Origin: Entomohabitans teleogrylli
Lineage (GTDB): Bacteria > Pseudomonadota > Gammaproteobacteria > Enterobacterales > Enterobacteriaceae
Assembly: GCF_001484765.1 (NCBI RefSeq)
Contig: NZ_KQ947384.1
Location: 346 to 52,331, forward strand
DNA: 51,986 nucleotides
Direction of reading: 5' to 3'
Below, piece by piece: positions 19,919 through 29,744 of this stretch (its first letter is position 1; the number at the start of each line of letters is the position of its first letter). Position numbers and translations under genes: made by a program. Below the pieces are notes generated by a model that ran no database searches, was not told where the DNA came from, and was given only the letters and a program-made list of their open reading frames with translations.

Positions 19919-20659
19919 ATGAATCCACAGCGTTATGCGCGAATCCGCGAGATGCTGGCCCGCCGTCAGCCGGACCTGACGGTCTGTATGGAACAGGTTC
20001 ATAAACCTCATAATGTCTCCGCCATCATCCGCACCGCGGATGCGGTGGGCGTTCATGAAGTCCACGCCGTCTGGCCTGGCAACCGGATGCGCACCATGGC
20101 CTCTTCAGCCGCCGGCAGTAATAGCTGGGTAGAGGTGAAAACCCACACGTCGATTCACGAAGCAGTGACGCATCTGAAACAGAAAGGGATGCAGGTTCTC
20201 GCCACACACCTTTCCGACCACGCTGTCGACTTCCGCACGATCGACTACACCCGCCCGACCTGCATTCTGATGGGTCAGGAGAAAACCGGTATTACCCCTG
20301 AAGCCCTGGCGCTGGCCGACCAGGACATTATCATTCCGATGATCGGAATGGTGCAGTCGCTGAATGTCTCGGTGGCTTCGGCGCTGATTCTTTACGAGGC
20401 GCAGCGCCAGCGTGAGAACGCCGGCATGTACCAGCGTGAAAACAGCACGCTGCCGGAGGAAGAACAACAGCGTCTGCTATTTGAAGGTGGTTATCCGGTG
20501 CTGGCCAAAGTCGCCAGACGAAAAAACCTGCCTTACCCGCGCGTTAACCAGTCCGGTGAAATCGAAGCCACAGCCGACTGGTGGGCCATCATGCAGTCAA
20601 GTCAGCCGGGTTTAACAGCGCAGAGCCTCGACACCGTCGGCCTGCAGGATAAAGCGTAA
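19919..20659 (+). CDS. trmH: tRNA (guanosine(18)-2'-O)-methyltransferase TrmH
   Basis: The product is 246 residues, 17 more than E. coli TrmH (229); the extra length is at the C-terminus (after WAIMQSS). It methylates the ribose of G18 in tRNA using S-adenosylmethionine. SPOUT-fold knot motifs are visible: NVSAIIRTADAVGVHEV (motif 1, arginine catalytic), ILMGQEKTGIT (motif 2) and IPMIGMVQSLNVSVASALIL (motif 3). The ATG at 19919 starts 4 bases after the spoT stop, so translation is likely coupled. Confidence 0.97.
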   Translation: MNPQRYARIREMLARRQPDLTVCMEQVHKPHNVSAIIRTADAVGVHEVHAVWPGNRMRTMASSAAGSNSWVEVKTHTSIHEAVTHLKQKGMQVLATHLSDHAVDFRTIDYTRPTCILMGQEKTGITPEALALADQDIIIPMIGMVQSLNVSVASALILYEAQRQRENAGMYQRENSTLPEEEQQRLLFEGGYPVLAKVARRKNLPYPRVNQSGEIEATADWWAIMQSSQPGLTAQSLDTVGLQDKA

Positions 20660-22741
20660 ATGAAAGGCCGCCTGCTGGATGCCATACCGCTCAGCGCGCT
20701 GACCGGCGTAGGCGCCAGCCAGAGCGACAAACTGGCGAAAATCGGCCTGCACACTGTTCAGGATCTGCTATTGCACTTCCCTCTGCGCTATGAGGACAGA
20801 ACCCAACTGTATCCGATTGTCGAACTGTTGCCCGGCGTGTACGCCACCGTGGAAGGCGAAGTGCTGAACTGCAACATCGTCTTTGGCCGGCGGCGCATGA
20901 TGACCTGCCAGATTAGCGACGGCTCCGGCATTCTGACCATGCGCTTTTTTAACTTCAATGCGGCGATGAAAAACAGCCTGGCGACCGGTCGCCGCGTTAT
21001 CGCCTACGGCGAGGCGAAACGCGGTAAACACGGCGCAGAAATGATCCATCCGGAATACCGCGTACAGGGAGATCACAGCACGCCGGAGCTTCAGGAAACC
21101 CTGACGCCGGTCTATCCAACCACCGAAGGCGTGCGCCAGGCGACGCTGCGTAAATTGACGGACCAGGCGCTGGATTTGCTGACCACCTGCGCCATTGCCG
21201 AGTTGTTGCCCCCGGAGCTGGCCGTCGGAATGATGAGCCTGCCTGACGCCATTCGTACCCTGCACCGTCCACCCCCTTCTCTGCAGCTCGCCGAGCTGGA
21301 AAGCGGTAAGCATCCGGCACAGCGGCGCTTAATCCTCGAAGAGCTGCTGGCCCACAACCTGAGCATGCTGGCGCTGCGCGCCGGCGCACAGCGCTATCAC
21401 GCACTACCTCTTGCCAGCGACGAGGCCCTGAAAACCCGGTTTCTGGCCTCTCTACCGTTTACGCCAACCGGCGCGCAACAGCGGGTAGTGGCGGACATCG
21501 AACAGGACATGGCGCAGGATGTGCCGATGATGCGCCTGGTGCAGGGCGATGTCGGCTCAGGGAAAACGCTGGTGGCGGCGCTGGCGGCGCTGCGGGCCAT
21601 TGCCCACGGTAAACAGGTAGGCATGATGGCGCCAACCGAACTGCTGGCTGAGCAGCACGCCAACAACTTCCGCAACTGGTTTGCCCCGCTGGGGATTGAA
21701 GTCGGCTGGCTGGCCGGTAAACAAAAAGGCAAGGCGCGGCAGGCTCAGCAGGAAGCCATCGCCAGCGGCGCCGTGCAAATGGTGGTCGGTACCCATGCGA
21801 TTTTCCAGGAACAGGTGCAGTTCAGCGCCCTCGCGCTGGTGATTATCGACGAACAACACCGCTTCGGGGTCCACCAGCGTCTGGCGCTGTGGGAAAAAGG
21901 TCAGCAACAGGGCTTCCATCCGCATCAGTTGATCATGACCGCCACCCCGATCCCCCGTACCCTGGCAATGACCGCCTACGCCGATCTCGACACTTCGGTG
22001 ATCGATGAACTGCCCCCCGGGCGTACCCCGGTCACTACCGTGGCGATCCCGGATACCCGACGCAGCGACATTATCGAACGCGTGCGCAATGCCTGCACCA
22101 GCGAAGGCCGCCAGGCCTACTGGGTTTGTACCCTGATTGAAGAGTCCGAACTACTGGAAGCTCAGGCGGCGGAAGCCACCTGGGAAGAGTTGAAAACAGC
22201 GCTGCCGCAGCTCACCGTCGGGCTGGTGCACGGGCGCATGAAACCCCAGGAAAAGCAGAATGTTATGCAGGCCTTTAAACAAGGCGACATTCATCTGCTG
22301 GTCGCCACCACGGTGATTGAGGTCGGGGTGGACGTACCTAACGCCAGTCTGATGATTATCGAAAACCCGGAGCGACTCGGCCTTGCGCAGCTTCATCAGT
22401 TGCGCGGCCGCGTCGGACGCGGCGCTGTGGCCTCCCATTGCGTCCTGCTGTATAAATCGCCGCTATCGCGCACCGCGCAATTGCGTTTGCAGGTATTAAG
22501 GGACAGCAATGATGGTTTTGTGATTGCCCAAAAAGATCTGGAAATCCGCGGGCCCGGCGAACTGCTCGGCACCCGCCAGACCGGCAATGCCGAATTCAAA
22601 GTGGCCGACCTGCTGCGCGATCAGGCCATTATTCCCGAAGTGCAGCGCATTGCCCGCCATATTCATGAGCACTATCCGCAGCAGGCCAAGGCGCTGATTG
22701 AACGCTGGATGCCGGAAACCGAACGTTACTCCAACGCCTGA
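20660..22741 (+). CDS. recG: ATP-dependent DNA helicase RecG
   Basis: The product is 693 residues, the E. coli length. RecG remodels stalled replication forks and branch-migrates Holliday junctions. The N-terminal wedge domain (about 1-150, with the OB-fold TVEGEVLNCNIVFGRRR) is followed by superfamily-2 helicase motifs: Walker A QGDVGSGKT, motif II DEQHRFG, motif III TATPIPRT, motif VI QLRGRVGRG, and the TRG-like end (GPGELLGTRQTGN). The ATG directly abuts the trmH stop codon, so the genes form a translationally coupled pair. Confidence 0.98.
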   Translation: MKGRLLDAIPLSALTGVGASQSDKLAKIGLHTVQDLLLHFPLRYEDRTQLYPIVELLPGVYATVEGEVLNCNIVFGRRRMMTCQISDGSGILTMRFFNFNAAMKNSLATGRRVIAYGEAKRGKHGAEMIHPEYRVQGDHSTPELQETLTPVYPTTEGVRQATLRKLTDQALDLLTTCAIAELLPPELAVGMMSLPDAIRTLHRPPPSLQLAELESGKHPAQRRLILEELLAHNLSMLALRAGAQRYHALPLASDEALKTRFLASLPFTPTGAQQRVVADIEQDMAQDVPMMRLVQGDVGSGKTLVAALAALRAIAHGKQVGMMAPTELLAEQHANNFRNWFAPLGIEVGWLAGKQKGKARQAQQEAIASGAVQMVVGTHAIFQEQVQFSALALVIIDEQHRFGVHQRLALWEKGQQQGFHPHQLIMTATPIPRTLAMTAYADLDTSVIDELPPGRTPVTTVAIPDTRRSDIIERVRNACTSEGRQAYWVCTLIEESELLEAQAAEATWEELKTALPQLTVGLVHGRMKPQEKQNVMQAFKQGDIHLLVATTVIEVGVDVPNASLMIIENPERLGLAQLHQLRGRVGRGAVASHCVLLYKSPLSRTAQLRLQVLRDSNDGFVIAQKDLEIRGPGELLGTRQTGNAEFKVADLLRDQAIIPEVQRIARHIHEHYPQQAKALIERWMPETERYSNA

Positions 22742-22790
22742 CGCGGCACAGGGACGACAGCAACATGCTTTGCAGCTCAGCCCTGATGTA

Positions 22791-22816
22791 AAAAGGCCGG
22801 GATTCACGCCCCGGCC
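22791..22816 (-). terminator. terminator between recG and gltS
   Basis: ggccggg pairs with ccccggcc across attcacg. The A run to its left gives a T run on the minus strand, so it ends gltS, and it may also stop read-through from recG. Confidence 0.75.
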
Positions 22817-22841
22817 ATACTAACTGGCAACCACCAACGGT

Positions 22842-24047
22842 TCAGACGTTAAAGATCGGCAACAGCATATACAGCTTAATCACCAGCGCGTTAACGATAT
22901 CAATGAAAAACGCCCCCACCATCGGTACCACCAGAAACGCCATATGCGAAGGGCCAAACCGGTCGGTAATCGCCTGCATATTGGCGATAGCGGTCGGCGT
23001 TGCCCCGAGTCCGAAACCACAGTGCCCCGCCGCCAGTACGGCGGCGTCATAGTTTTTACCCATCATCCGGTAGGTGACAAACACCGCGTACATCGCCATC
23101 GCCAGCGTCTGAACGGCGAGGATTGCCACCATCGGCAGCGCCAGCGAGGCCAGTTCCCACAGTTTCAGGCTCATCAAAGCCATCGCCAGGAATAGCGACA
23201 GGCTGACGTTACCCAGTACCGATACCGCCCGCTCAAACACCCGATAAAAACCGATCGTCGCCAGGGTATTGCTGAGAATCACACCGACAAACAACACGCA
23301 GACAAAGGTCGGCAGCTCGAATACCGTCCCCTGTAGCCACTGCGCCACCACGCGGCCCAGCGTCAGGCAGATGGCGATCAGCGCAATAGTCTCAATCAAC
23401 ACCAGCGAGGTAATCATCCGCCCTACGTCCGGTTTTTCAAACGCGGTGGGGGCTTCACTGTCATCCGGCGTACCGTCCGGCGTGGAAGAGTGTTTCACCA
23501 GGTAGCGGGCTACCGGGCCGCCAATCAGCCCGCCGAGTACCAGCCCGAACGTGGCGCAGGCCATCGCCACTTCTGTCGCATTCTGAAACCCGTAACGCTC
23601 AATAAAAAGCTTACTCCAGGCCGCGCCGGTCCCGTGACCGCCGGAAAGGGTTATCGATCCCGCCAGCAGCCCCATCAACGGATCCAGCCCCAGTAAACTG
23701 GCCATGCCAATACCGATGGCGTTTTGCATCATTAGCAGACCGACCACCACAATCAGGAAGGTCCCCACCACTTTACCGCCGGATCGCAGGCTGGCCAGGT
23801 TCGCATTCAGGCCGATAGTGGCAAAAAAAGCCAGCATCAGCGGATCTTTCAGCGACATATCGAAGTCAATTTCCCAGTCCAGGGTTTTCTTCAGGATCAG
23901 CAGGGCAATAGCCACCAGCAGCCCCCCGGCAACGGGTTCCGGGATGGTGTATTTTTTCAGTAAGGGAACGCTATGGACTAGTTTGCGCCCCAGCAACAGC
24001 ACCAGCGTCGCAGCGACCAGGGTAGCCAACGTATCAAGATGAAACAT
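22842..24047 (-). CDS. gltS: sodium/glutamate symporter GltS
   Basis: The product is 401 residues, the E. coli length, an inner-membrane protein with about ten helices. It imports L-glutamate with sodium. The paired re-entrant loops are visible as glycine-rich stretches: GSITLSGGHGTGAAW and AAGHCGFGLGATPTAIANM. The ATG at 24047 follows AAGGAGCTTTTTT, a strong ribosome binding site. It is transcribed toward recG and divergently from xanP, as in E. coli. Confidence 0.98.
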   Translation of the reverse strand: MFHLDTLATLVAATLVLLLGRKLVHSVPLLKKYTIPEPVAGGLLVAIALLILKKTLDWEIDFDMSLKDPLMLAFFATIGLNANLASLRSGGKVVGTFLIVVVGLLMMQNAIGIGMASLLGLDPLMGLLAGSITLSGGHGTGAAWSKLFIERYGFQNATEVAMACATFGLVLGGLIGGPVARYLVKHSSTPDGTPDDSEAPTAFEKPDVGRMITSLVLIETIALIAICLTLGRVVAQWLQGTVFELPTFVCVLFVGVILSNTLATIGFYRVFERAVSVLGNVSLSLFLAMALMSLKLWELASLALPMVAILAVQTLAMAMYAVFVTYRMMGKNYDAAVLAAGHCGFGLGATPTAIANMQAITDRFGPSHMAFLVVPMVGAFFIDIVNALVIKLYMLLPIFNV

Positions 24048-24207
24048 AAAAAAGCTCCTTACTTAACGCATGACCTATTCACGCACGTAATTATTCCTGC
24101 TGTTATCACTCTGATATAAGGAATCAGGAGCTGAATTTTAATCAAAAAACAGTGAAAAGTTATATAAAAAGCTTAAAACATCCACTTTAAATATTACCTT
24201 TCAGCGT

Positions 24208-24223
24208 AAGCAATCGATTGCTT
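24208..24223. promoter_or_regulatory. candidate PurR box at the xanP promoter
   Basis: The perfect 16-base palindrome aagcaatcgattgctt fits the GCAA-n-CG-n-TTGC core of PurR sites (canonical GCAAACGTTTGC). It overlaps a likely -35 (TTGCTT, 24218-24223) whose -10 TAAAAT (24240-24245) follows after 16 bases. PurR control would suit a purine transporter; binding is inferred. Confidence 0.5.
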
Positions 24224-24275
24224 TTAACCGTCAGTCCGATAAAATCTCCGCTTTTCCACCATGGGATTACCTCTG

Positions 24276-25667
24276 ATGTCAGCCAACACCGTCGAAGCGG
24301 GAAATGAGCAACCGGTTACGCCTGGTCACCCCAGCGAGCTTATTTATCGTCTCGAAGACCGCCCCCCACTTCCCCAAACTCTGTTCGCCGCCTGCCAGCA
24401 CCTGCTGGCCATGTTCGTGGCGGTGATTACGCCGGCTCTGTTGATTTGCCAGGCGCTGGGTTTGCCGGCGCAGGATACCCAGCACATTATCAGTATGTCG
24501 CTGTTCGCCTCCGGTGTGGCGTCCATTATCCAGATTAAAACCTGGGGTCCGGTGGGTTCCGGGCTGCTGTCCATCCAGGGCACCAGTTTTAACTTTGTTT
24601 CACCGCTGATCATGGGCGGCCTGGCGCTGAAAAACGGCGGTGCGGATGTGCCCACCATGATGGCGGCACTGTTTGGTACGCTCATGCTCGCCAGCTGTAC
24701 TGAGATGATCCTGTCGCGTTTTCTGCATCTGGCGCGGCGTATCATTACCCCACTGGTGTCCGGCGTCGTGGTGATGATTATTGGCCTGTCGCTGATTCAG
24801 GTGGGCCTCACCTCCATTGGCGGCGGCTTTGCGGCAATGAATGACCATACTTTCGGGGCGCCGAAAAACCTGCTGTTGGCCGGCGCGGTCCTGGTGGTTA
24901 TCATTTTGCTTAACCGCCAGCGCAATCCGTATCTGCGCGTCGCATCGCTGGTGATTGCCATGGCAGTCGGGTATCTGCTGGCCTGGGCGCTGGATATGCT
25001 GCCGGAAAACACCACGCCGGCGAACAGCGACCTGCTGATGGTTCCCACCCCGCTCTATTACGGATTAAGTATAGACTGGAACCTGCTGATCCCTCTGATG
25101 CTGATCTTTATGGTGACCTCGCTGGAAACCATCGGCGATATCACCGCCACATCGGATGTCTCTGAACAGCCGGTTTCCGGCCCGCTGTACATGAAACGCC
25201 TGAAAGGCGGGGTACTGGCGAACGGCCTGAATTCCTTTGTTTCCGCCGTGTTCAATACTTTCCCAAACTCCTGTTTCGGCCAGAATAACGGCGTGATTCA
25301 GTTGACCGGCGTCGCCAGCCGCTACGTAGGCTTTGTAGTAGCGCTGATGCTGATTGTCCTTGGGTTGTTCCCGGCAGTAAGCGGATTTGTTCAGCATATT
25401 CCTGAGCCGGTGCTCGGCGGAGCGACCATCGTGATGTTTGGCACGATTGCCGCTTCCGGGGTGCGTATTGTATCGCGCGAACCGCTGAATCGCCGGGCGA
25501 TTATGATCATCGCGCTGTCGCTGGCGGTAGGAATGGGCGTCTCTCAGCAACCGCTGATTCTGCAGTTCGCCCCTGAGTGGATGAAAAACCTGCTGTCATC
25601 GGGTATCGCCGCCGGCGGCATTACCGCCATCGCGCTGAACCTGATTTTCCCTCCCGAAAAAGAGTGA
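24276..25667 (+). CDS. xanP: xanthine permease XanP
   Basis: The product is 463 residues, the E. coli XanP length. This NCS2/NAT-family inner-membrane proton symporter takes up xanthine. Family signature [17 protein letters not shown], the first conserved motif [19 protein letters not shown] and the glutamate in [13 protein letters not shown] (E. coli numbering near 272) are present. The ATG at 24276 (MSANTVEAG) matches the family start; an in-frame ATG at 24261 would add five residues. Divergent from gltS. A candidate purine-repressor palindrome overlaps its promoter. Confidence 0.97.
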   Translation: MSANTVEAGNEQPVTPGHPSELIYRLEDRPPLPQTLFAACQHLLAMFVAVITPALLICQALGLPAQDTQHIISMSLFASGVASIIQIKTWGPVGSGLLSIQGTSFNFVSPLIMGGLALKNGGADVPTMMAALFGTLMLASCTEMILSRFLHLARRIITPLVSGVVVMIIGLSLIQVGLTSIGGGFAAMNDHTFGAPKNLLLAGAVLVVIILLNRQRNPYLRVASLVIAMAVGYLLAWALDMLPENTTPANSDLLMVPTPLYYGLSIDWNLLIPLMLIFMVTSLETIGDITATSDVSEQPVSGPLYMKRLKGGVLANGLNSFVSAVFNTFPNSCFGQNNGVIQLTGVASRYVGFVVALMLIVLGLFPAVSGFVQHIPEPVLGGATIVMFGTIAASGVRIVSREPLNRRAIMIIALSLAVGMGVSQQPLILQFAPEWMKNLLSSGIAAGGITAIALNLIFPPEKE

Positions 25668-25673
25668 TTCTCC

Positions 25674-25699
25674 CGGCGGCGGTGTAAGATCCGCCGCCG
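25674..25699. other. GC-rich hairpin between xanP and yicH
   Basis: cggcggcgg pairs perfectly with ccgccgccg around the loop tgtaagat, 7 bases after xanP. There is no T run, so it is not a standard terminator. It may stabilise the mRNA 3' end or separate expression of the two genes. Confidence 0.5.
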
Positions 25700-25790
25700 C
25701 TGATGTCACATTTCAGGACAATCTCCCCCTTGAGATGGCGCGGTAAATCGGGCATAACTGCCTACAGGTATGCTCAGGGGATGGAAGATC

Positions 25791-27473
25791 ATGAAAAAAC
25801 CGGCAAAACTCATCGTGACACTGCTTATCGTTCTGATGGGTGCGATACTGGTTTGTTATCTCCTGTTGCAGACCCGCTGGGGCGCCAGCTGGGTTTCCGG
25901 TCAGGTGAGTAAAAACAGCGCCTGGCATTTAACCTTTGAGCGTATGGAGCACGACTGGTCCTCCCCGTCCCATTTGCTGCTGAAAAATGTCTCCTTTGGC
26001 CGCGCTGGCCAGCCCGCCACTCTGCAAGCGCAAACGGTGGATATCGGGCTCAGCGCCCGCCAGCTCAGTTCACCGCTACACGCCGATACTATCCTGCTGG
26101 AAAACGGCACTCTGAATCTGTCGCCGGATACGGCGCCAGTGCCGCTGCAGGCCGATACGCTGCGGTTGCGCAATATGGCGCTTAACAGCCCCAACAGCCG
26201 CTGGGATTTGAACGCGCAGCGGGTCAATGGCGGAATTTACCCGTGGTTGCCGGAGGCGGGAAAAGCGCTGGGTAGCCGCGCCAGTATTCAAATCAGCGCC
26301 GGCTCACTCAGCCTCAACGGTATACCGGCCAATAATGTCCTGTTGCAGGGCGGCATTGACGGCGAGGCGATCACGCTGACCACCATCGGCGCCGATATTG
26401 CCCGCGGCTCTCTCACTGGCAGCGCCCACCGTAATCCGGATGGCGGCTGGGAACTGGAAAGCCTGCGGCTGAGCGATATTCGCCTGCAGAGCGACCAGGC
26501 ACTGCGCGATTTTCTGCGCCCAATTGCCTCTGTGCCATCGCTGAAAATCGATCGACTGGAGGTGACCGATGCCCAGCTTCAGGGGCCCGGCTGGGCGTTC
26601 ACCAATCTCAATCTGAGCCTGCGCGACCTGACGCTGGCCAATAGGGACTGGAGTAGCGACGACGGTAAGCTGTCGATGAACGCCAGCGAAGTGATTTATG
26701 GCGACCTGCACCTGTTCGATCCGATTGTTAACGCCGATTTTACGCCGCAGAACATCGCGTTACGCCAGTTCACCTCGCGCTGGGAAGGGGGGATGGTACG
26801 TACTTCCGGAGTATGGCAGCGCCAGACAAAACAGCTGGCGTTGAATGAGATCGCCCTGGCCGGGCTGGAATACACCCTGCCGGCCAGATGGCGCCAATAC
26901 TGGATGGCGCCGCTACCAAACTGGCTACAATCGGTCACGGTAGAGAAACTGACCGCCAGCCGCAATCTGATTATCGACGTTGATCCGGCATTTCCCTTCC
27001 AGCTCACCTCGCTGGACGGTTATGGCGCCCGACTGGAGCTGGCGAAAGCCGGGCAGTGGGGCATATGGTCGGGTACTCTGAACCTGAATGCCGCCCAGGG
27101 AACCTTCAATCGTCAGGATGTCCGGCGTCCCTCTATCGCCCTGAGCGCGACACCTGAGGCTATTACCGTCAGCGAGCTGAGCGCCTTTGCCGGACAGGGA
27201 CTGCTGGAAGCCAGCGCCACAATTGGCCAGAGCCCTGCCCGCCCGGTCACCGTCAATTTACAGGGCCGCTCGGTACCGCTCGATACTCTGCAGGCCTGGG
27301 GATGGCCGGCGCTATCGCTGACCGGAGACGGCAATCTGCAACTCCAGGCCAGCGCCAGTCTGGCCGCCGGCGCGCCGCTACGGCCATCGGTGAACGCCAC
27401 TCTGCAGGCCAGTGATGCAAGCGGGCAACAGCTCCACCAGACCCTGCAACAGGGCGTCGTGCCGCAATCCTGA
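25791..27473 (+). CDS. yicH: AsmA-family protein YicH
   Basis: The product is 560 residues (E. coli 569). It starts with an uncleaved signal anchor (LIVTLLIVLMGAILVCYLLLQ), followed by a long beta-rich periplasmic region with AsmA-like features at both ends: NVSFGRAGQPATLQAQTVDI near 75 and the domain LSAFAGQGLLEASATI near 450. AsmA-like proteins form bridge-like beta grooves that move lipids between inner and outer membranes; YicH is a member without proven role. The ATG at 25791 follows GGAAGATC. It converges on fabY, whose stop is two bases past the yicH stop. Confidence 0.95.
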   Translation: MKKPAKLIVTLLIVLMGAILVCYLLLQTRWGASWVSGQVSKNSAWHLTFERMEHDWSSPSHLLLKNVSFGRAGQPATLQAQTVDIGLSARQLSSPLHADTILLENGTLNLSPDTAPVPLQADTLRLRNMALNSPNSRWDLNAQRVNGGIYPWLPEAGKALGSRASIQISAGSLSLNGIPANNVLLQGGIDGEAITLTTIGADIARGSLTGSAHRNPDGGWELESLRLSDIRLQSDQALRDFLRPIASVPSLKIDRLEVTDAQLQGPGWAFTNLNLSLRDLTLANRDWSSDDGKLSMNASEVIYGDLHLFDPIVNADFTPQNIALRQFTSRWEGGMVRTSGVWQRQTKQLALNEIALAGLEYTLPARWRQYWMAPLPNWLQSVTVEKLTASRNLIIDVDPAFPFQLTSLDGYGARLELAKAGQWGIWSGTLNLNAAQGTFNRQDVRRPSIALSATPEAITVSELSAFAGQGLLEASATIGQSPARPVTVNLQGRSVPLDTLQAWGWPALSLTGDGNLQLQASASLAAGAPLRPSVNATLQASDASGQQLHQTLQQGVVPQS

Positions 27474-27475
27474 AA

Positions 27476-28417
27476 CTATTCTTCTTCGTTACCGCCCTCT
27501 TCCAGAGGGCCAAAAGGATTTGCCGGCAGCACGATGTAAATGCCTTCAAACACTGCGCCGGGCACATCATTTCCACACAGTTCAACCTGGAGTTGCACCC
27601 GGGCTTTGCGCCCTCTGGCCAGACGATCCAGATCGCCGCTCAGGGAGCCCAGATCGGCAATAGCCCCCGGGCGACCGCTGATCGGCTTACTGTAGCGAAT
27701 ATGGGCATCGGCCAGAATGATGGTGCCGCCAAGATGGCGCTCGCGCAGCATCAGCCAGATCAGCCCCCAGCCGGTCAGGGTCGCCAGCGAAAACAGGCTG
27801 CCGGCGAACAGCGTATGGTGAGGATTCTGGTTACCGGTTTCCGGCATCGTGGTGATAAATTTCTGCCCGGTATACTGCTGAATGCGCACCCCCATCTTTT
27901 CACTCAGCGGGATGTGCTGGTACCAGGCCTGCTGTAGCTGGGCGCACCAGTCGCCGCGATGCAGAATATCATCCAGCGAAGCGATGGGTTTAATCATCAG
28001 AAAATGGCGCACTGGCGTGGTCTGCGGCGTCGTAATCTCCCCCTGGTTTAAAAACCCCAGCCGGGCGAAAAACCCCACCGCGTCCTCGCGAGCGCTACAG
28101 GTAACCCGCTTCACCCCTTCCTGACGGGCCACTGATTCCAGCGTCATCGCCACCAGGGTTCCCAGCCCTTTTTGCTGTACGCCGGGATGCACGGCAAGGA
28201 AACGAATCGAGGCTTCGTTATCAGCGTTAATGTACAGCCGCCCCACCGCTACCGGATTCCCCTGTTCATCCACCACCATCTGGTGGTGCGCCATGGCGTC
28301 CCATGCATCACGTTCCGATCCCCGCGGCTGATGCAGGGGTTTACGCAACATTTCCCAGCGGAACTGGTAGTAACATTCAAGCTCTTCTTCGCTTTGCGGT
28401 ACTCGTAAGTGATACAT
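27476..28417 (-). CDS. fabY: probable acetoacetyl-ACP synthase FabY (YiiD)
   Basis: The product is 313 residues, about 90% like E. coli FabY but lacking its first 16 residues. An in-frame TGA just upstream shows the E. coli-type N-terminus cannot be used here; the protein begins [13 protein letters not shown]. Residues about 1-140 form a GNAT acetyltransferase fold ([20 protein letters not shown], then [12 protein letters not shown]). Residues about 160-310 form a hot-dog thioesterase-like domain ([21 protein letters not shown]). It makes acetoacetyl-ACP to start fatty acid synthesis in E. coli. Last gene of the yihX-yihY-dtd-fabY run; 18 bases after dtd. Confidence 0.95.
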   Translation of the reverse strand: MYHLRVPQSEEELECYYQFRWEMLRKPLHQPRGSERDAWDAMAHHQMVVDEQGNPVAVGRLYINADNEASIRFLAVHPGVQQKGLGTLVAMTLESVARQEGVKRVTCSAREDAVGFFARLGFLNQGEITTPQTTPVRHFLMIKPIASLDDILHRGDWCAQLQQAWYQHIPLSEKMGVRIQQYTGQKFITTMPETGNQNPHHTLFAGSLFSLATLTGWGLIWLMLRERHLGGTIILADAHIRYSKPISGRPGAIADLGSLSGDLDRLARGRKARVQLQVELCGNDVPGAVFEGIYIVLPANPFGPLEEGGNEEE

Positions 28418-28435
28418 CTTTACGCTCTCTTTTGC

Positions 28436-28873
28436 TCACACCTGCAGCCAAAAGGTGACCGGTCCATCGTTGACCAGCGACACCTGCATGTCTGCAGCAA
28501 AACGGCCCGTTGCGGTTGTCGCTCCCTGCGCGCGACAGCGGCCAACAAAATAGTCATATAGCGCCTGAGCCTGCTGCGGCGCGGCGCCTTTCGAAAAGCC
28601 AGGCCGCATACCCCGTTCGGTATCCGCCGCCAGGGTAAACTGCGATACCACCAGCACACTTCCCCCGGCCTGTTGCACGTTGAGGTTCATCTTGCCGTCG
28701 GCATCGCTGAAAATGCGATAACCGAGCACCCGTTCGCACAGGCGATTGGCCTTTTGCTCGTCGTCGTCTTTCTCAACCCCCAGCAGCACCAGCAGCCCCG
28801 GGCCGATTTCTCCGGTGACGTCCCCTCCCACGGCCACGCTGGCCCGGGATACGCGTTGAATTAATGCAATCAT
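28436..28873 (-). CDS. dtd: D-aminoacyl-tRNA deacylase
   Basis: The product is 145 residues, the E. coli length. It removes D-amino acids (and glycine from tRNA-Ala) from mischarged tRNA. The two active-site motifs of the family are present: SQFTLAAD near residue 78 and NDGPVT (the GP motif that enforces chirality) near residue 135. The ATG at 28873 overlaps the yihY stop by four bases (ATGA), so it is translationally coupled with the preceding membrane-protein gene. Confidence 0.97.
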   Translation of the reverse strand: MIALIQRVSRASVAVGGDVTGEIGPGLLVLLGVEKDDDEQKANRLCERVLGYRIFSDADGKMNLNVQQAGGSVLVVSQFTLAADTERGMRPGFSKGAAPQQAQALYDYFVGRCRAQGATTATGRFAADMQVSLVNDGPVTFWLQV

Positions 28874-29742
28874 GATGGTTCTTTTTCCGCCTGCCTGGCG
28901 AGTTGTCTGAGTTTGCGGTATTCCCCGAGAGTGACAGTAATTTCCGCGCCGAGCAATACAATACACCATGTCCAGTACACCCAGACAAAGAGTATCGGGA
29001 TCACCGCCAGCACGCCGTAAATCAACTGGTAAGAGGGAAACATGGTGATATAGATGGCAAAACCTTTCTTGCCCAGTTCAAAGAGCAGCGCCGCCACCAG
29101 CGCGCCAACAATCGCATCGCGGTTGGCGACCTGCGTGGTTGGCACCACACTGTAGAGTAGCCAGAACGCCACCCAGGAAAGCAATAGCGGGAAGATACGC
29201 AGGACGTAGTCAATGACACTGTTAAAATCGCTGGCCCAGCGTAGCGACAGCAAATAAGAGCTGATCGCCAGACTCGCCCCCGCCAGTAGCGGCCCAAGCG
29301 TCAGAATCATCCAGTAAACGGCAAAGGAGTAAACCGGAGAGCGTTTGCGGGTACTGCGCCAAATGGTATTCAGGGCGCTATCAATGGAGTACATCAACAG
29401 CAGCGAGGTGACAATCAGCCCACAGGCCCCCACCGCCGTCATCTTGCTGGAATTAGCGACAAACTGTTCGATATAGCGCTGAATAACATCCCCGGTGGCG
29501 GGAATAAAATTAGCGAAGATAAAATGGCGCAACTGGACACTGATGTCAGAAAACATCGGGAACGCGGCGAACAGCGCAAACACCACGGTAACCAGCGGCA
29601 CCAGAGAGAGCAGGGACACATAAGCCAGGTTCCCCGCCAGAGTGGTCATATTATCTTCATCAATACGCCGCCACAGCAGTTTCAGCCAGGCAATAATCGG
29701 TCGGGTGCCATGCCTGGCTTTTTGATGAACGGTTCTGAACAT
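28870..29742 (-). CDS. yihY: YihY/BrkB family inner-membrane protein
   Basis: The product is 290 residues, the same length as E. coli YihY. It has about six transmembrane helices and the family pattern [21 protein letters not shown] near residue 30, [11 protein letters not shown], and [30 protein letters not shown] near 240. The family was once called RNase BN in error; its true function is unknown. The start lies two bases past the yihX stop and the end overlaps dtd, so it sits in a tight operon. Confidence 0.96.
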   Translation of the reverse strand: MFRTVHQKARHGTRPIIAWLKLLWRRIDEDNMTTLAGNLAYVSLLSLVPLVTVVFALFAAFPMFSDISVQLRHFIFANFIPATGDVIQRYIEQFVANSSKMTAVGACGLIVTSLLLMYSIDSALNTIWRSTRKRSPVYSFAVYWMILTLGPLLAGASLAISSYLLSLRWASDFNSVIDYVLRIFPLLLSWVAFWLLYSVVPTTQVANRDAIVGALVAALLFELGKKGFAIYITMFPSYQLIYGVLAVIPILFVWVYWTWCIVLLGAEITVTLGEYRKLRQLARQAEKEPS

Positions 29743-29744
29743 AA

